NCBI GenBank assembly: GCA_903831585.1
Contig: CAIKYE010000205.1
Span: 1 to 6,219 of the forward strand
DNA: 6,219 nucleotides
Source of the DNA: an uncultured Micrococcales bacterium
Lineage (GTDB): Bacteria > Actinomycetota > Actinomycetes > Actinomycetales > Microbacteriaceae
Direction: 5' to 3'
The notes beneath the pieces were generated by a model, which was not told where the DNA came from, made no database searches, and saw only the letters and a program-made list of their open reading frames with translations. Position 1 is the first letter of the stretch, and each line of letters starts with the position of its first letter. Positions 1 to 6,181 of this stretch are shown here, piece by piece. A program made the position numbers and the translations under genes.

Positions 1-95
1 CCCATCTCTGCGATTCTTGCTAGCGTGCCATCGAAGTCAATCTCTAGCTGGTCTCGAACTGTCCACAGTTGAATTGAGTTTTCTGGCCTGACCAT
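1..95 (-). CDS. Sugar phosphate isomerase/epimerase (xylose isomerase-like TIM barrel), N-terminal fragment
   Basis: Partial gene cut by the left edge; only the first 31 codons, plus two bases of a glycine codon, are present. The ATG lies at 95-93. The translated start contains IQLWTVRDQL followed by DFDGTLARIAEMG. This matches the first beta strand and helix of the AP-endonuclease-2/xylose-isomerase-like TIM barrel family, which typically opens with an IQLYTVRD-type motif and an F-x-GTL-x-x-(V/I)A-x-(I/M)G stretch. Members isomerise or epimerise sugars or sugar phosphates in the cytoplasm; the substrate cannot be told from this fragment. A good Shine-Dalgarno sequence (GGAGAG, 109-104) sits 8 bases before the ATG and decides the start, although the frame stays open further upstream (for example a TTG at about 128). 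It follows the NTF2-like gene in the same direction but after about 96 bases, with its own likely promoter, so it may be a separate unit. The family is recognised by motif memory from a short fragment. Confidence 0.75.
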   Translation of the reverse strand, partial: MVRPENSIQLWTVRDQLEIDFDGTLARIAEM

Positions 96-127
96 GCGAT
101 TTACTCTCCGAATCTTGTCTGTTTCCA

Positions 128-133
128 ATTGTA
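128..133 (-). promoter_or_regulatory. Likely -10 box for the sugar isomerase-like gene
   Basis: On the minus strand these bases read TACAAT, five of six matching the TATAAT consensus. The box lies in the gap between the NTF2-like gene (ending at 192) and the start at 95. Transcription would begin near position 121, giving a leader of about 26 bases that carries the GGAGAG ribosome binding site at 109-104. At the expected 17-base spacing the -35 region reads CTAACC, a poor match, so the call rests mainly on the -10 box. Confidence 0.4.
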
Positions 134-191
134 TGATGAAAGCAAAATCAGGTTAGAACTGATGGTCGCAACCTCCGCAGGTGCCGAAAAG

Positions 192-584
192 CTAAGGCTT
201 TGCGTCGCCGACTCGAGCCCAGGTCTTTGCGACAATCAGCCATTGGCCATCGATTTTTAGCAGGCTCAGGTAGTCCTGCATAACGCCGCCCATCATTTCT
301 AGTTGCACGCGGGCAAGGGCAAGAGAATCGTTTAGCTGATCGACAAACAAGATCTCGTCGCGACGAGCCTCGCCCTTTTCGGCGGGCGACTGACGGTTTT
401 GCATCGCCTCTTTATAGACCGCGAAAGATCGAATGTTTAGCGCTCCCTCTGGCACCCCAAACAGCGAGCAGCTCTCGTGAAAGACCTTGTCAAAAAGGGT
501 CATGTCTTGCGCGTGCATCAACTCGAAGTAGTTATCGAGCAGAGTGACTATGCCGACATCGATAGAAGAGGTTTCTAAGTTCAT
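192..584 (-). CDS. NTF2-fold (SnoaL/lumazine-binding-like) small protein
   Basis: A 130-residue cytoplasmic protein with no signal peptide or membrane segment. Its layout fits the NTF2-like superfamily, closest to the putative lumazine-binding branch (Lumazine_bd_2 type). It has an N-terminal helix with LLDNYFELMHAQD (15-27), a short F-H-E-S-C segment (35-39), a Q-S-P-A-E-K-G-E-x-R-x-D-E-I-L segment (65-79), and a C-terminal strand pair with QDYLSLLKIDGQWLIVAKTW (103-122). Length is normal for a single-domain member. The family includes enzymes and ligand-binding proteins, so no reaction can be assigned. The ATG (584-582) has a good ribosome binding site AAGGA (596-592) seven bases upstream, inside the last codons of the dehydrogenase gene. 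The gap to that gene is 2 bases, so the two are very probably co-transcribed and may act on related small molecules (inference). The stop is TAG at 194-192. Confidence 0.85.
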   Translation of the reverse strand: MNLETSSIDVGIVTLLDNYFELMHAQDMTLFDKVFHESCSLFGVPEGALNIRSFAVYKEAMQNRQSPAEKGEARRDEILFVDQLNDSLALARVQLEMMGGVMQDYLSLLKIDGQWLIVAKTWARVGDAKP

Positions 585-586
585 GC

Positions 587-1387
587 TTAGATCCTTGACT
601 TGAACATGCTGCGAGCGATTTTGATAATCAACTGGCGAGGAACGAATCGTCCTGAGACTGCCAAAACGAAATTCGATGCGCCCGAGATGACGCTCGGGGG
701 TGGGTTGAGTTTGTCGAGGGCATTCATAGCAACAGTGATTACCTGCTCAACTGTTTGAAGCCTGCCTAAACCATCTGGCGCTTTGCCATTGCTCGCTACC
801 TCAAAGAACTCGGTCTTGGTTCCGCCGGGTGAAAGTGCCATCGCGGTTACTCCGGTGCCATCTAGCTCGCCCCAGAGTGCTTCTGTGAAAGAAAGCACAA
901 ACGCCTTGGTGGCCGCATAGACCGCCATATAAGGAATCGACTGGTATGCAGCGGTGCTCGCGACGTTCAGAATCACTCCACGTTTCTTCTTCAACATTCG
1001 TGGAAGAGCCAGCCTCGAGAGTTCAACCAGGGTCAAAACATTGAGTCGAATTTCTTCGCTGATCTTGTCGATGTCTTCGTTTTTGAATTGACCGAAGGTG
1101 CCGAATCCGGCGTTGTTGATCAACACATCGACCGAGAGTTTCTTGCGCTCGAGAGACTTAAAGAGTTTTTCTGCCGCACCGACTTCTGAAAGGTCTGCGA
1201 CGATTACCGTAACTTCGACCTTGTGCTTGAGAGCAATTGCGTCGGCAATTTGCTTCAGTCGATCTTTGCGCCTGGCAACCAGAATCAGCTTCGCTCCGCG
1301 AGCTGCCAACTGGTTTGCGAATTCGACTCCGAGCCCAGAGCTGGCACCTGTGATTAGCGCGGTTCTGCCGCGGTAGTTGATAGCCAT
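587..1387 (-). CDS. Short-chain dehydrogenase/reductase (classical SDR family)
   Basis: A 266-residue NAD(P)-dependent oxidoreductase with a Rossmann fold. Visible motifs in order: cofactor-binding TGASSGLG (13-20), the acidic loop ADLS with D65, NNAG (91-94), a structural asparagine N116, catalytic S144 in NVAS, the Y157-x-x-x-K161 pair in VYAATK, and SPGGT (187-191) after the active site. A39-R-R-K just after strand 2 hints at NADP preference (inference). The full Asn-Ser-Tyr-Lys tetrad is present, so it should be active; the substrate is unknown. The start is the ATG at 1387-1385. It shares its A with the TAA stop of ppa (TAATG), a typical coupling junction. The frame stays open 27 codons further upstream inside ppa, but that extension reads as unrelated arginine-rich sequence and the Rossmann fold begins right after the chosen start. 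No strong Shine-Dalgarno is seen, consistent with translational coupling. The gene ends 2 bases before the NTF2-like gene. Confidence 0.93.
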   Translation of the reverse strand: MAINYRGRTALITGASSGLGVEFANQLAARGAKLILVARRKDRLKQIADAIALKHKVEVTVIVADLSEVGAAEKLFKSLERKKLSVDVLINNAGFGTFGQFKNEDIDKISEEIRLNVLTLVELSRLALPRMLKKKRGVILNVASTAAYQSIPYMAVYAATKAFVLSFTEALWGELDGTGVTAMALSPGGTKTEFFEVASNGKAPDGLGRLQTVEQVITVAMNALDKLNPPPSVISGASNFVLAVSGRFVPRQLIIKIARSMFKSRI

Positions 1388-1866
1388 TAGTGCTTGTAGC
1401 GTTCGAGAGCTTCGGCGATTAGCTTCTCGGCAACATCTTTGCCTGCCCACTCGCCAACCTTGACCCACTTGCCGGGCTCGAGGTCTTTGTAGTGAGTAAA
1501 GAAGTGCAGCAGCTCGTTCTTGGTCTGCTCTGGCACGTCATTGATGTCTTGGATGTGCGCCCAGCGAGGGTCTTTGGCCGGAACACAGATGACCTTCTCG
1601 TCGATGCCGCCGTCGTCTTCCATCGGAAGAACGCCAACCGGGCGAACCGAGACGACAACGCCAGGGTAAACCGGAAACTCGAGCAGCACCAAAGCGTCTA
1701 GCGGGTCGCCATCGCCACCGAGGGTCTTGTCGAAATAGCCGTAGTCAACCGGGTAAACAAAAGGAGTGAAGAGCACGCGGTCCAGGTGCACGCGACCGGT
1801 TTCGTGGTCGACCTCATACTTGTTGCGGCTTCCGCGTGGAATCTCGATTACGGCTTCGTATGGCAT
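1387..1866 (-). CDS. ppa: Inorganic pyrophosphatase (family I, soluble)
   Basis: Hydrolyses pyrophosphate to two phosphates in the cytoplasm, pulling forward biosynthetic reactions such as nucleic acid polymerisation and aminoacylation. The 159 residues are the usual length for a bacterial family I enzyme. The signature DGDPLDA is at 52-58, giving the metal-binding aspartates D52, D54 and D57. By comparison with the E. coli enzyme, the other active-site residues are also visible: E8, K16, R30, Y42, D84 and D89 with K91 (in MEDDGGIDEK), and Y126-K127. The start is the ATG at 1866-1864, preceded by a strong ribosome binding site GAGGAG (1876-1871). The frame is open 16 codons further upstream, but that extension has no such site and the protein matches the family from MPYEAVIEIPRG onward. 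It heads a minus-strand operon with the SDR and NTF2-like genes and is divergent from tilS, an arrangement seen in other actinobacteria. Confidence 0.97.
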   Translation of the reverse strand: MPYEAVIEIPRGSRNKYEVDHETGRVHLDRVLFTPFVYPVDYGYFDKTLGGDGDPLDALVLLEFPVYPGVVVSVRPVGVLPMEDDGGIDEKVICVPAKDPRWAHIQDINDVPEQTKNELLHFFTHYKDLEPGKWVKVGEWAGKDVAEKLIAEALERYKH

Positions 1867-1928
1867 GGTGCTCCTCAATAGGCTTATGGCAACAACTTTA
1901 CCGAAACCGCGCACATAGATAGGTGTTC
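1867..1928. promoter_or_regulatory. Divergent ppa/tilS intergenic promoter region
   Basis: These 62 bases separate two divergent genes and must contain the start signals of both unless promoters lie inside the coding regions. For ppa, the minus strand reads TAAAGT at 1900-1895, a TANNNT-type -10 box; transcription from near 1888 would leave a leader of about 22 bases with the GAGGAG site. For tilS, the plus strand reads TAGATA at 1916-1921, seven bases before the ATG at 1929, which would give a leaderless or nearly leaderless message. No convincing -35 hexamer is seen for either, so the exact boxes are tentative. Confidence 0.4.
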
Positions 1929-2948
1929 ATGCCCAAGCGCCCAAGATTGACCCCGGCGATTGCCGATGTGCGTCGTGCGGTGCGCGAGGCATGGATGCGC
2001 CACGGCGTGGTTGCCGGCGATGGCATTTTGGTGGCCTGCTCTGGCGGGGCTGATTCACTCGCGCTCGCGGCGGCAGCGGTCTTTGAAGGCAAACGTGCCG
2101 GTATTACCGTCGGTGCCGTGATTGTCGAACACGGGTTGCAAGCCGAAACCAAAGCGGTTGCCGAAGCAACCGCCAAAACACTTACCGAGCTAGGAGCTTC
2201 TCCGGTGGTGGTTCGCGCGGTCAAAGTAAAAGGTGCGAAAAGCGGTGGCCCCGAGGCTGCTGCCCGCACGGCAAGGTATGCGGCGCTCGATGCGGCCGCC
2301 ACTGAGTTCGGCGCAAAGTTCGTGATGCTCGCACACACCCTGAACGATCAGGCAGAAACCGTTTTGCTCGGATTGGCTCGCGGCTCGGGAAATCGCTCAC
2401 TAAACGGCATGGCCGAAGTAAACGGACTTTACCTGCGACCGTTACTCGGCATCGAGCGAGCAGCGACGGTTGCCTTCTGCGAAGACAGCGGGCTAAGCCC
2501 TTGGCAGGACCCGCAAAACAAAGACGCCAAGTTTGCGCGAGTGCGTGCTCGCCACAACGTTTTGCCGGTGTTAGAAGCAGAACTGGGCCCCGGCATCGCG
2601 CAGGCGCTCGCTCGAACAGCGGAACAATTGCGTGAAGACGAAACCGCGCTCGCCGAGTTGGCCGAGGCGTTCTTTGCCCAATTCGCCTCGACAAAGTCGA
2701 CGTCAATCGAAATCGCACTCGATTCTTTCAAGTCGGCACCTCTGGCAGTGCGACACCGCGTGGTTGCCAAGGCCCTACAAATTTTGCAGGCACCCGAGTT
2801 TGCTCGAGTGCACATCTGTGCAATTGATGAGTTGGTCGACGACTGGCACGGGCAGAAACCGCTCACGCTGCCAGGGGTTAGAGTAGAACGCACGGCAAGA
2901 AACATAGTTTTGAAAACAGCTAAGACACTCAAACCAGGAGCCTGCTAA
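1929..2948 (+). CDS. tilS: tRNA(Ile)-lysidine synthetase
   Basis: Modifies C34 of the tRNA-Ile CAU anticodon to lysidine using ATP and lysine, so that the tRNA is charged with isoleucine and reads AUA. In the 339-residue form, the PP-loop ATP-binding motif SGGADS is at 38-43. A conserved family block AHTLNDQAETVLLGL is at 135-149, followed by ARGSG (150-154), RPLLGIER (170-177), and a DPQNKDAKFARVRARHNVLP block (194-213) that matches the tRNA/lysine-site region. It is shorter than the E. coli protein (about 430 residues); it seems to lack the C-terminal TilS domain, which is common in actinobacteria. ATG 1929 is preferred over an in-frame GTG at 1923 because AGG (1921-1923) lies 5 bases before it and the possible -10 box at 1916-1921 would sit almost on the GTG. 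The TAA stop directly abuts the hpt start. Confidence 0.95.
   Translation: MPKRPRLTPAIADVRRAVREAWMRHGVVAGDGILVACSGGADSLALAAAAVFEGKRAGITVGAVIVEHGLQAETKAVAEATAKTLTELGASPVVVRAVKVKGAKSGGPEAAARTARYAALDAAATEFGAKFVMLAHTLNDQAETVLLGLARGSGNRSLNGMAEVNGLYLRPLLGIERAATVAFCEDSGLSPWQDPQNKDAKFARVRARHNVLPVLEAELGPGIAQALARTAEQLREDETALAELAEAFFAQFASTKSTSIEIALDSFKSAPLAVRHRVVAKALQILQAPEFARVHICAIDELVDDWHGQKPLTLPGVRVERTARNIVLKTAKTLKPGAC
2936..2940 (+). promoter_or_regulatory. Ribosome binding site of hpt
   Basis: AGGAG lies inside the end of tilS, 8 bases before the GTG at 2949. It fixes the GTG as the hpt start and shows that hpt is translated from the tilS message. Confidence 0.75.
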
Positions 2949-3500
2949 GTGGACCTCGACAAAGTCGCCAACGACATCACCAAAGTTCTAGTTACTCCCG
3001 AGCAGATTCGTTCGAGGGTGACTGAGCTCTCCGCAGATCTAGACAAGCATTACGCCGGCAAGGATGTCTTGCTCGTCGGCGTGCTCAAGGGTGCCGTGAT
3101 GTTCATGGCAGATATTTCCCGCGCTATGCAGATCGCGGTGCAGATGGACTGGATGGCCGTCTCGTCTTATGGCCACGGCACGCAGTCATCGGGCGTAGTT
3201 CGAATTCTCAAAGACCTAGATGCCGACGTTCTCGGGCGGCATGTCCTTATCGTCGAAGACATCATCGACTCGGGACTAACCCTCAGCTGGTTGGTTGCCA
3301 ATCTCAAGGCGCGCGGTGCTGCTTCGGTTGAGATCGTTGCCCTGCTTCGCAAGCCAGATGCCGCCAAGGTGCAGGTTGATGTCGCGTGGGTCGGTTTCGA
3401 GATTCCAAGCGAATTCGTGGTCGGTTATGGCCTCGACTATGCCGAGAACTACCGCAGCCTGCCGGGTGTTGCCGTTCTCGACCCAAAAATCTATAGCTAA
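2949..3500 (+). CDS. hpt: Hypoxanthine phosphoribosyltransferase
   Basis: Purine salvage enzyme that joins hypoxanthine (and usually guanine) to PRPP to form IMP or GMP. The 183 residues are normal for bacterial members. Visible elements: the LKG loop in GVLKGAVMF (44-52), the flexible loop around S72-S73-Y74-G75, the PRPP-binding motif VLIVEDIIDSGLT (99-111) with E103, D104 and D107, and LLRKP (132-136) whose K135 is the base-contacting lysine. A C-terminal WVGFEIPSEFVVGYGLDY stretch (147-164) closely parallels human HPRT; W147 takes the place of the phenylalanine that stacks on the purine. The GTG start immediately follows the tilS stop and has AGGAG at good distance, so the two genes share a message. 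tilS-hpt adjacency is conserved in many bacteria. Confidence 0.96.
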   Translation: MDLDKVANDITKVLVTPEQIRSRVTELSADLDKHYAGKDVLLVGVLKGAVMFMADISRAMQIAVQMDWMAVSSYGHGTQSSGVVRILKDLDADVLGRHVLIVEDIIDSGLTLSWLVANLKARGAASVEIVALLRKPDAAKVQVDVAWVGFEIPSEFVVGYGLDYAENYRSLPGVAVLDPKIYS

Positions 3501-3554
3501 CGGGCTCTTCGCGCTCGCGGGTTGCTCGCTGTCTAACGCCTACGGCGAACAACT

Positions 3555-3584
3555 TTGGTGCATGTCTCTCGCCACAGGTAGATT
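3555..3584 (+). promoter_or_regulatory. Likely promoter of ftsH, leaderless type
   Basis: TTGGTG (3555-3560) and TAGATT (3579-3584) are separated by 18 bases. Each matches four of six sigma-70/SigA consensus bases. TAGATT also fits TANNNT, the -10 pattern common in actinobacteria. Seven bases after its start-side T, transcription would begin close to 3591, which is the ftsH GTG itself. No Shine-Dalgarno sequence lies at useful distance (the only AGG, 3576-3578, is 12 bases away), which agrees with a leaderless message. The call is made by eye and read-through from hpt is also possible. Confidence 0.45.
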
Positions 3585-3590
3585 TATGCG

Positions 3591-5621
3591 GTGAATATCA
3601 AAAAGTTTCTGAGTGGCCCGTTCGTCTGGGTAATTGCCGCCGTAATCGTTCTAATCATCGGTTCGTCAATGCTGAACAGCACCAGCGTCAAGCAGGTCGA
3701 CACCAGCGTGGGCATGCAACTCATCAAGGATGGCAAGGCCGTCAGCGTCAAGATTCTTGAGGCCGACCAGCGCGTAGACATCACCCTCGCAGAAGAAGAC
3801 CCAAAGCTCGGCAAAGATATTCAATTCTTCTATGTCGCCGCTCGTGGCGAGCAGGTCGTCAATTTGGTCAACGCCGCGAACCTCGGCAAGGGCTTCAACG
3901 ACGAAGCACCAAACACTCCCTGGTACATAGCAATTCTCGGAAGCCTTCTGCCGTTCATAATCATCGGTCTGATCTTCTGGTTCATTCTCTCTAGCGCGGG
4001 TGGCGGTGGCGGTGGTCGCGGCGTAATGCAGTTCGGCAAGTCACGCGCCAAGTTGGTCAACAAAGAAACCTCAAACGTAACCTTTGCCGATGTTGCCGGT
4101 GCCGACGAGGCAATGGAAGAACTACAAGAAATCAAAGAGTTTTTGAAAGAGCCTCAGAAGTTTCAGGCTGTCGGCGCAAAGATTCCGCGCGGAGTTTTGC
4201 TTTACGGCCCACCCGGAACCGGAAAGACCCTGGTTGCAAAAGCAGTGGCCGGCGAAGCTGGCGTTCCGTTCTTCTCAATCTCGGGTTCTGACTTTGTCGA
4301 AATGTTTGTCGGTGTCGGTGCATCTCGCGTGCGCGACTTGTTCGAGCAGGCGAAGCAGGCTGCTCCGGCAATTATTTTCGTAGACGAAATCGATGCGGTA
4401 GGTCGCCAGCGCGGCGCAGGCATCGGCGGCGGCAACGATGAACGCGAACAGACGCTTAACCAGTTGCTAGTTGAGATGGATGGCTTCGATTCGAAGACCA
4501 ACGTGATTCTCATTGCTGCAACTAACCGTCCAGACGTTCTCGACCCGGCTCTTTTGCGCCCAGGGCGTTTCGATCGACAGATTGGTGTGACCGCACCGGA
4601 TCTAGCCGGCCGCGAAAAGGTTTTGGCAGTGCACGCAAAGGGCAAGCCGCTTGCCGAGGATGTCGACCTTTCTCTCATTGCTCGTCGCACCCCTGGCTTT
4701 ACCGGCGCAGACCTAGCCAACGTGCTGAACGAGGCAGCGCTTTTGACCGCCCGCCAAGACGAGAAGAAGATTACGGCTGCCACAATCGACGAGGCCATCG
4801 ACCGCGTAATTGGCGGGCCACAGAAGAAGTCGCGCCTGATGCAAGACCGAGAGCGTCTCAACACCGCCTATCACGAGGCCGGCCACGCGTTGGTTGCTGC
4901 CGCCATGAACGACAGCGACCCGGTTACCAAGGTCACCATTTTGCCTCGAGGTCGCGCACTCGGTTACACCATGGTGTTGCCGCTCGAAGACCGCTACTCG
5001 GTTTCTCGCAATCAGTTGCTCGACCAGATCGCCTACGCGATGGGTGGCCGCGTTGCAGAAGAGATCGTTTTCAAAGATCCAACCACCGGTGCATCGAATG
5101 ACTTCGAAAAGGCAACTTCGATTGCTCGACAGATGGTCACCCAATATGGTTTCAGCAACGCAATCGGAGCGGTTAGCTATGGCAACGGCGGAGAAGTATT
5201 CATCGGCCGCGACATGGCACAGGCTCGCGACTACAGCGAGTCAACCGCGCAGGCAATCGATGCAGAAGTTCGCGCGATTGTTGAGGCCGGTCACAATGAT
5301 GCATACAAGGCGCTAATTCTGAACAGAAAAATTCTTGATGCTCTCGCCAAAGAGCTAATGGAACGCGAGACCCTAAACCAGGATGAAATTGCCGTGCTGT
5401 TCAAGAACGTGAAGAAGATTGCAAAACGTAAAGTCTGGTTGTCAAGCAGATTGCGCCCGGCATCAAAGCAGGGCCCGATTGCGATTCCTTCAAAGGGTTC
5501 GACTGCCGCAAAGCAGACCGCAGCCAAGAAGGCCGAAGCTGCCGTCAAGTCGGCAAAGCCGGCAGCAAAGCGCGCAACCAAACCGGTCAAAAAATCGCGC
5601 ACCATCGCAAAGAAGAAGTAA
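3591..5621 (+). CDS. ftsH: ATP-dependent zinc metalloprotease FtsH
   Basis: Membrane-anchored AAA+ protease that unfolds and degrades misassembled membrane proteins and selected cytoplasmic regulators as a hexamer. Domains in order of its 676 residues: a first membrane segment (about 10-28), an extracytoplasmic domain (29-112), a second membrane segment (about 113-135), and a glycine linker (137-142). The AAA+ module follows with Walker A GPPGTGKT (206-213), pore motif MFVG (238-241), Walker B IIFVDEID (261-268) and the second region of homology [19 protein letters not shown] (311-329, arginine fingers R323 and R326). The peptidase has HEAGH (428-432; ligands H428 and H432, catalytic E429) and D504 as third zinc ligand. 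All key residues are intact. The last 51 residues (626-676) form a tail with 14 lysines, two arginines and a single acidic residue, probably disordered. The GTG at 3591 is the start: the first membrane helix begins nine residues later, and the nearby ATG at 3586 is out of frame and meets a stop after two codons. folE follows after 3 bases. Confidence 0.97.
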   Translation: MNIKKFLSGPFVWVIAAVIVLIIGSSMLNSTSVKQVDTSVGMQLIKDGKAVSVKILEADQRVDITLAEEDPKLGKDIQFFYVAARGEQVVNLVNAANLGKGFNDEAPNTPWYIAILGSLLPFIIIGLIFWFILSSAGGGGGGRGVMQFGKSRAKLVNKETSNVTFADVAGADEAMEELQEIKEFLKEPQKFQAVGAKIPRGVLLYGPPGTGKTLVAKAVAGEAGVPFFSISGSDFVEMFVGVGASRVRDLFEQAKQAAPAIIFVDEIDAVGRQRGAGIGGGNDEREQTLNQLLVEMDGFDSKTNVILIAATNRPDVLDPALLRPGRFDRQIGVTAPDLAGREKVLAVHAKGKPLAEDVDLSLIARRTPGFTGADLANVLNEAALLTARQDEKKITAATIDEAIDRVIGGPQKKSRLMQDRERLNTAYHEAGHALVAAAMNDSDPVTKVTILPRGRALGYTMVLPLEDRYSVSRNQLLDQIAYAMGGRVAEEIVFKDPTTGASNDFEKATSIARQMVTQYGFSNAIGAVSYGNGGEVFIGRDMAQARDYSESTAQAIDAEVRAIVEAGHNDAYKALILNRKILDALAKELMERETLNQDEIAVLFKNVKKIAKRKVWLSSRLRPASKQGPIAIPSKGSTAAKQTAAKKAEAAVKSAKPAAKRATKPVKKSRTIAKKK

Positions 5622-5624
5622 CAA

Positions 5625-6179
5625 ATGGTAGACCAGCAGCGCATCGAAGCGGCTGTCGTCGAGTTGCTTTTGGCAATCGGCGAAGATCCGAACCGAAGCG
5701 ACTTGCTGGCAACTCCCAAAAAGGTTGCAGAGGCATACGCCGTGTTCTTTAATGGCGTCGGAGTCGATTCCAAGCAAGCGCTCGGCGACACCATGGCCGC
5801 AGAACACAACGAAGTTGTGATTCTCAAAGACATTCAGTTTGTTTCGATGTGTGAGCACCACCTTCTGCCATTCACCGGTGTCGCGCACATCGCCTACCTT
5901 CCGGCAGGGCGGGTAGTGGGGCTCGGCCGCCTGCCAAGAGTCGTTGAAATCGTGGCCGCCAGGCCACAGCTGCAAGAGAACCTCACCGCCCAGATCGCCG
6001 ACGCGATCGAGTCGGGCACCGGCTCTCGAGGCGTTGTGGTGGTGGTCGAGGCAAGACATCACTGCGTGGTCTCTCGCGGCGCAAGGCAGCCAGAGGCGAA
6101 CACCATCACCATGGCCGCGCGCGGCGAGTATGCCGAACCGGTTGCTCGCGCCGAAGTAATGTCACTGATCTCGAAGTAA
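5625..6179 (+). CDS. folE: GTP cyclohydrolase I
   Basis: Converts GTP to 7,8-dihydroneopterin triphosphate and formate, the first step of folate biosynthesis, in the cytoplasm as a zinc-dependent homodecamer. The 184 residues cover the whole catalytic core with a short N-terminus. The signature SMCEHHLLPFTG is at 74-85. Zinc ligands C76, H79 and C147 and the catalytic histidines (H78, and H145 in RHHC) are present. At 99-105 the sequence is GLGRLPR, where E. coli and many others have G-L-S-K, so the usual Ser-Lys pair is Gly-Arg; this may be a lineage variant. The substitution does not affect the zinc site. The ATG lies 3 bases after the ftsH stop with only an AG-rich stretch (AGAAGAAG, 5611-5618) before it, so translation is probably coupled to ftsH. 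The next gene, folP, starts 2 bases after the stop, giving a folate biosynthesis operon. Confidence 0.96.
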   Translation: MVDQQRIEAAVVELLLAIGEDPNRSDLLATPKKVAEAYAVFFNGVGVDSKQALGDTMAAEHNEVVILKDIQFVSMCEHHLLPFTGVAHIAYLPAGRVVGLGRLPRVVEIVAARPQLQENLTAQIADAIESGTGSRGVVVVVEARHHCVVSRGARQPEANTITMAARGEYAEPVARAEVMSLISK

Positions 6180-6181
6180 CC

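Noticed and set aside
187..201. Small inverted repeat (AAAGC, 4-base loop, GCTTT) at the end of the NTF2-like gene as a terminator
   Set aside because: The stem is only 5 bp and mostly A-T, it overlaps the stop codon, and only four T residues follow on the minus strand; too weak to call.
1388..1468. 27-codon N-terminal extension of the dehydrogenase into ppa
   Set aside because: The extension is an out-of-frame reading of ppa, rich in arginine, and the SDR fold begins directly after the internal ATG at 1387 that overlaps the ppa stop.
1898..2718. Antisense open frames opposite tilS
   Set aside because: tilS is clearly coding here with all family motifs; the reverse frames are low-complexity Ala/Ser/Arg sequences without recognisable domains.
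3537..3547. CGCC-TAC-GGCG hairpin in the hpt-ftsH gap as a terminator of tilS-hpt
   Set aside because: A 4 bp stem with a 3-base loop and no following T run; it may form by chance in GC-rich sequence.
3295..3594. Plus-strand open frame spanning the hpt end and the hpt-ftsH gap
   Set aside because: It is a shifted reading of hpt with no ribosome binding site or motif, and it overlaps the ftsH start by four bases only by chance.
4202..4864. Long antisense open frame (220 codons) within ftsH
   Set aside because: It lies wholly opposite the conserved AAA+ and linker coding region, has a serine/arginine/alanine-rich composition typical of a reverse-frame shadow, and shows no family motif.
5291..6062. 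Overlapping antisense open frames opposite the ftsH end and folE
   Set aside because: Both mirror strongly conserved coding sequence; cysteine- and leucine-rich runs come from the reversed Lys/Ala codons of the FtsH tail. No ribosome binding site or motif supports them.
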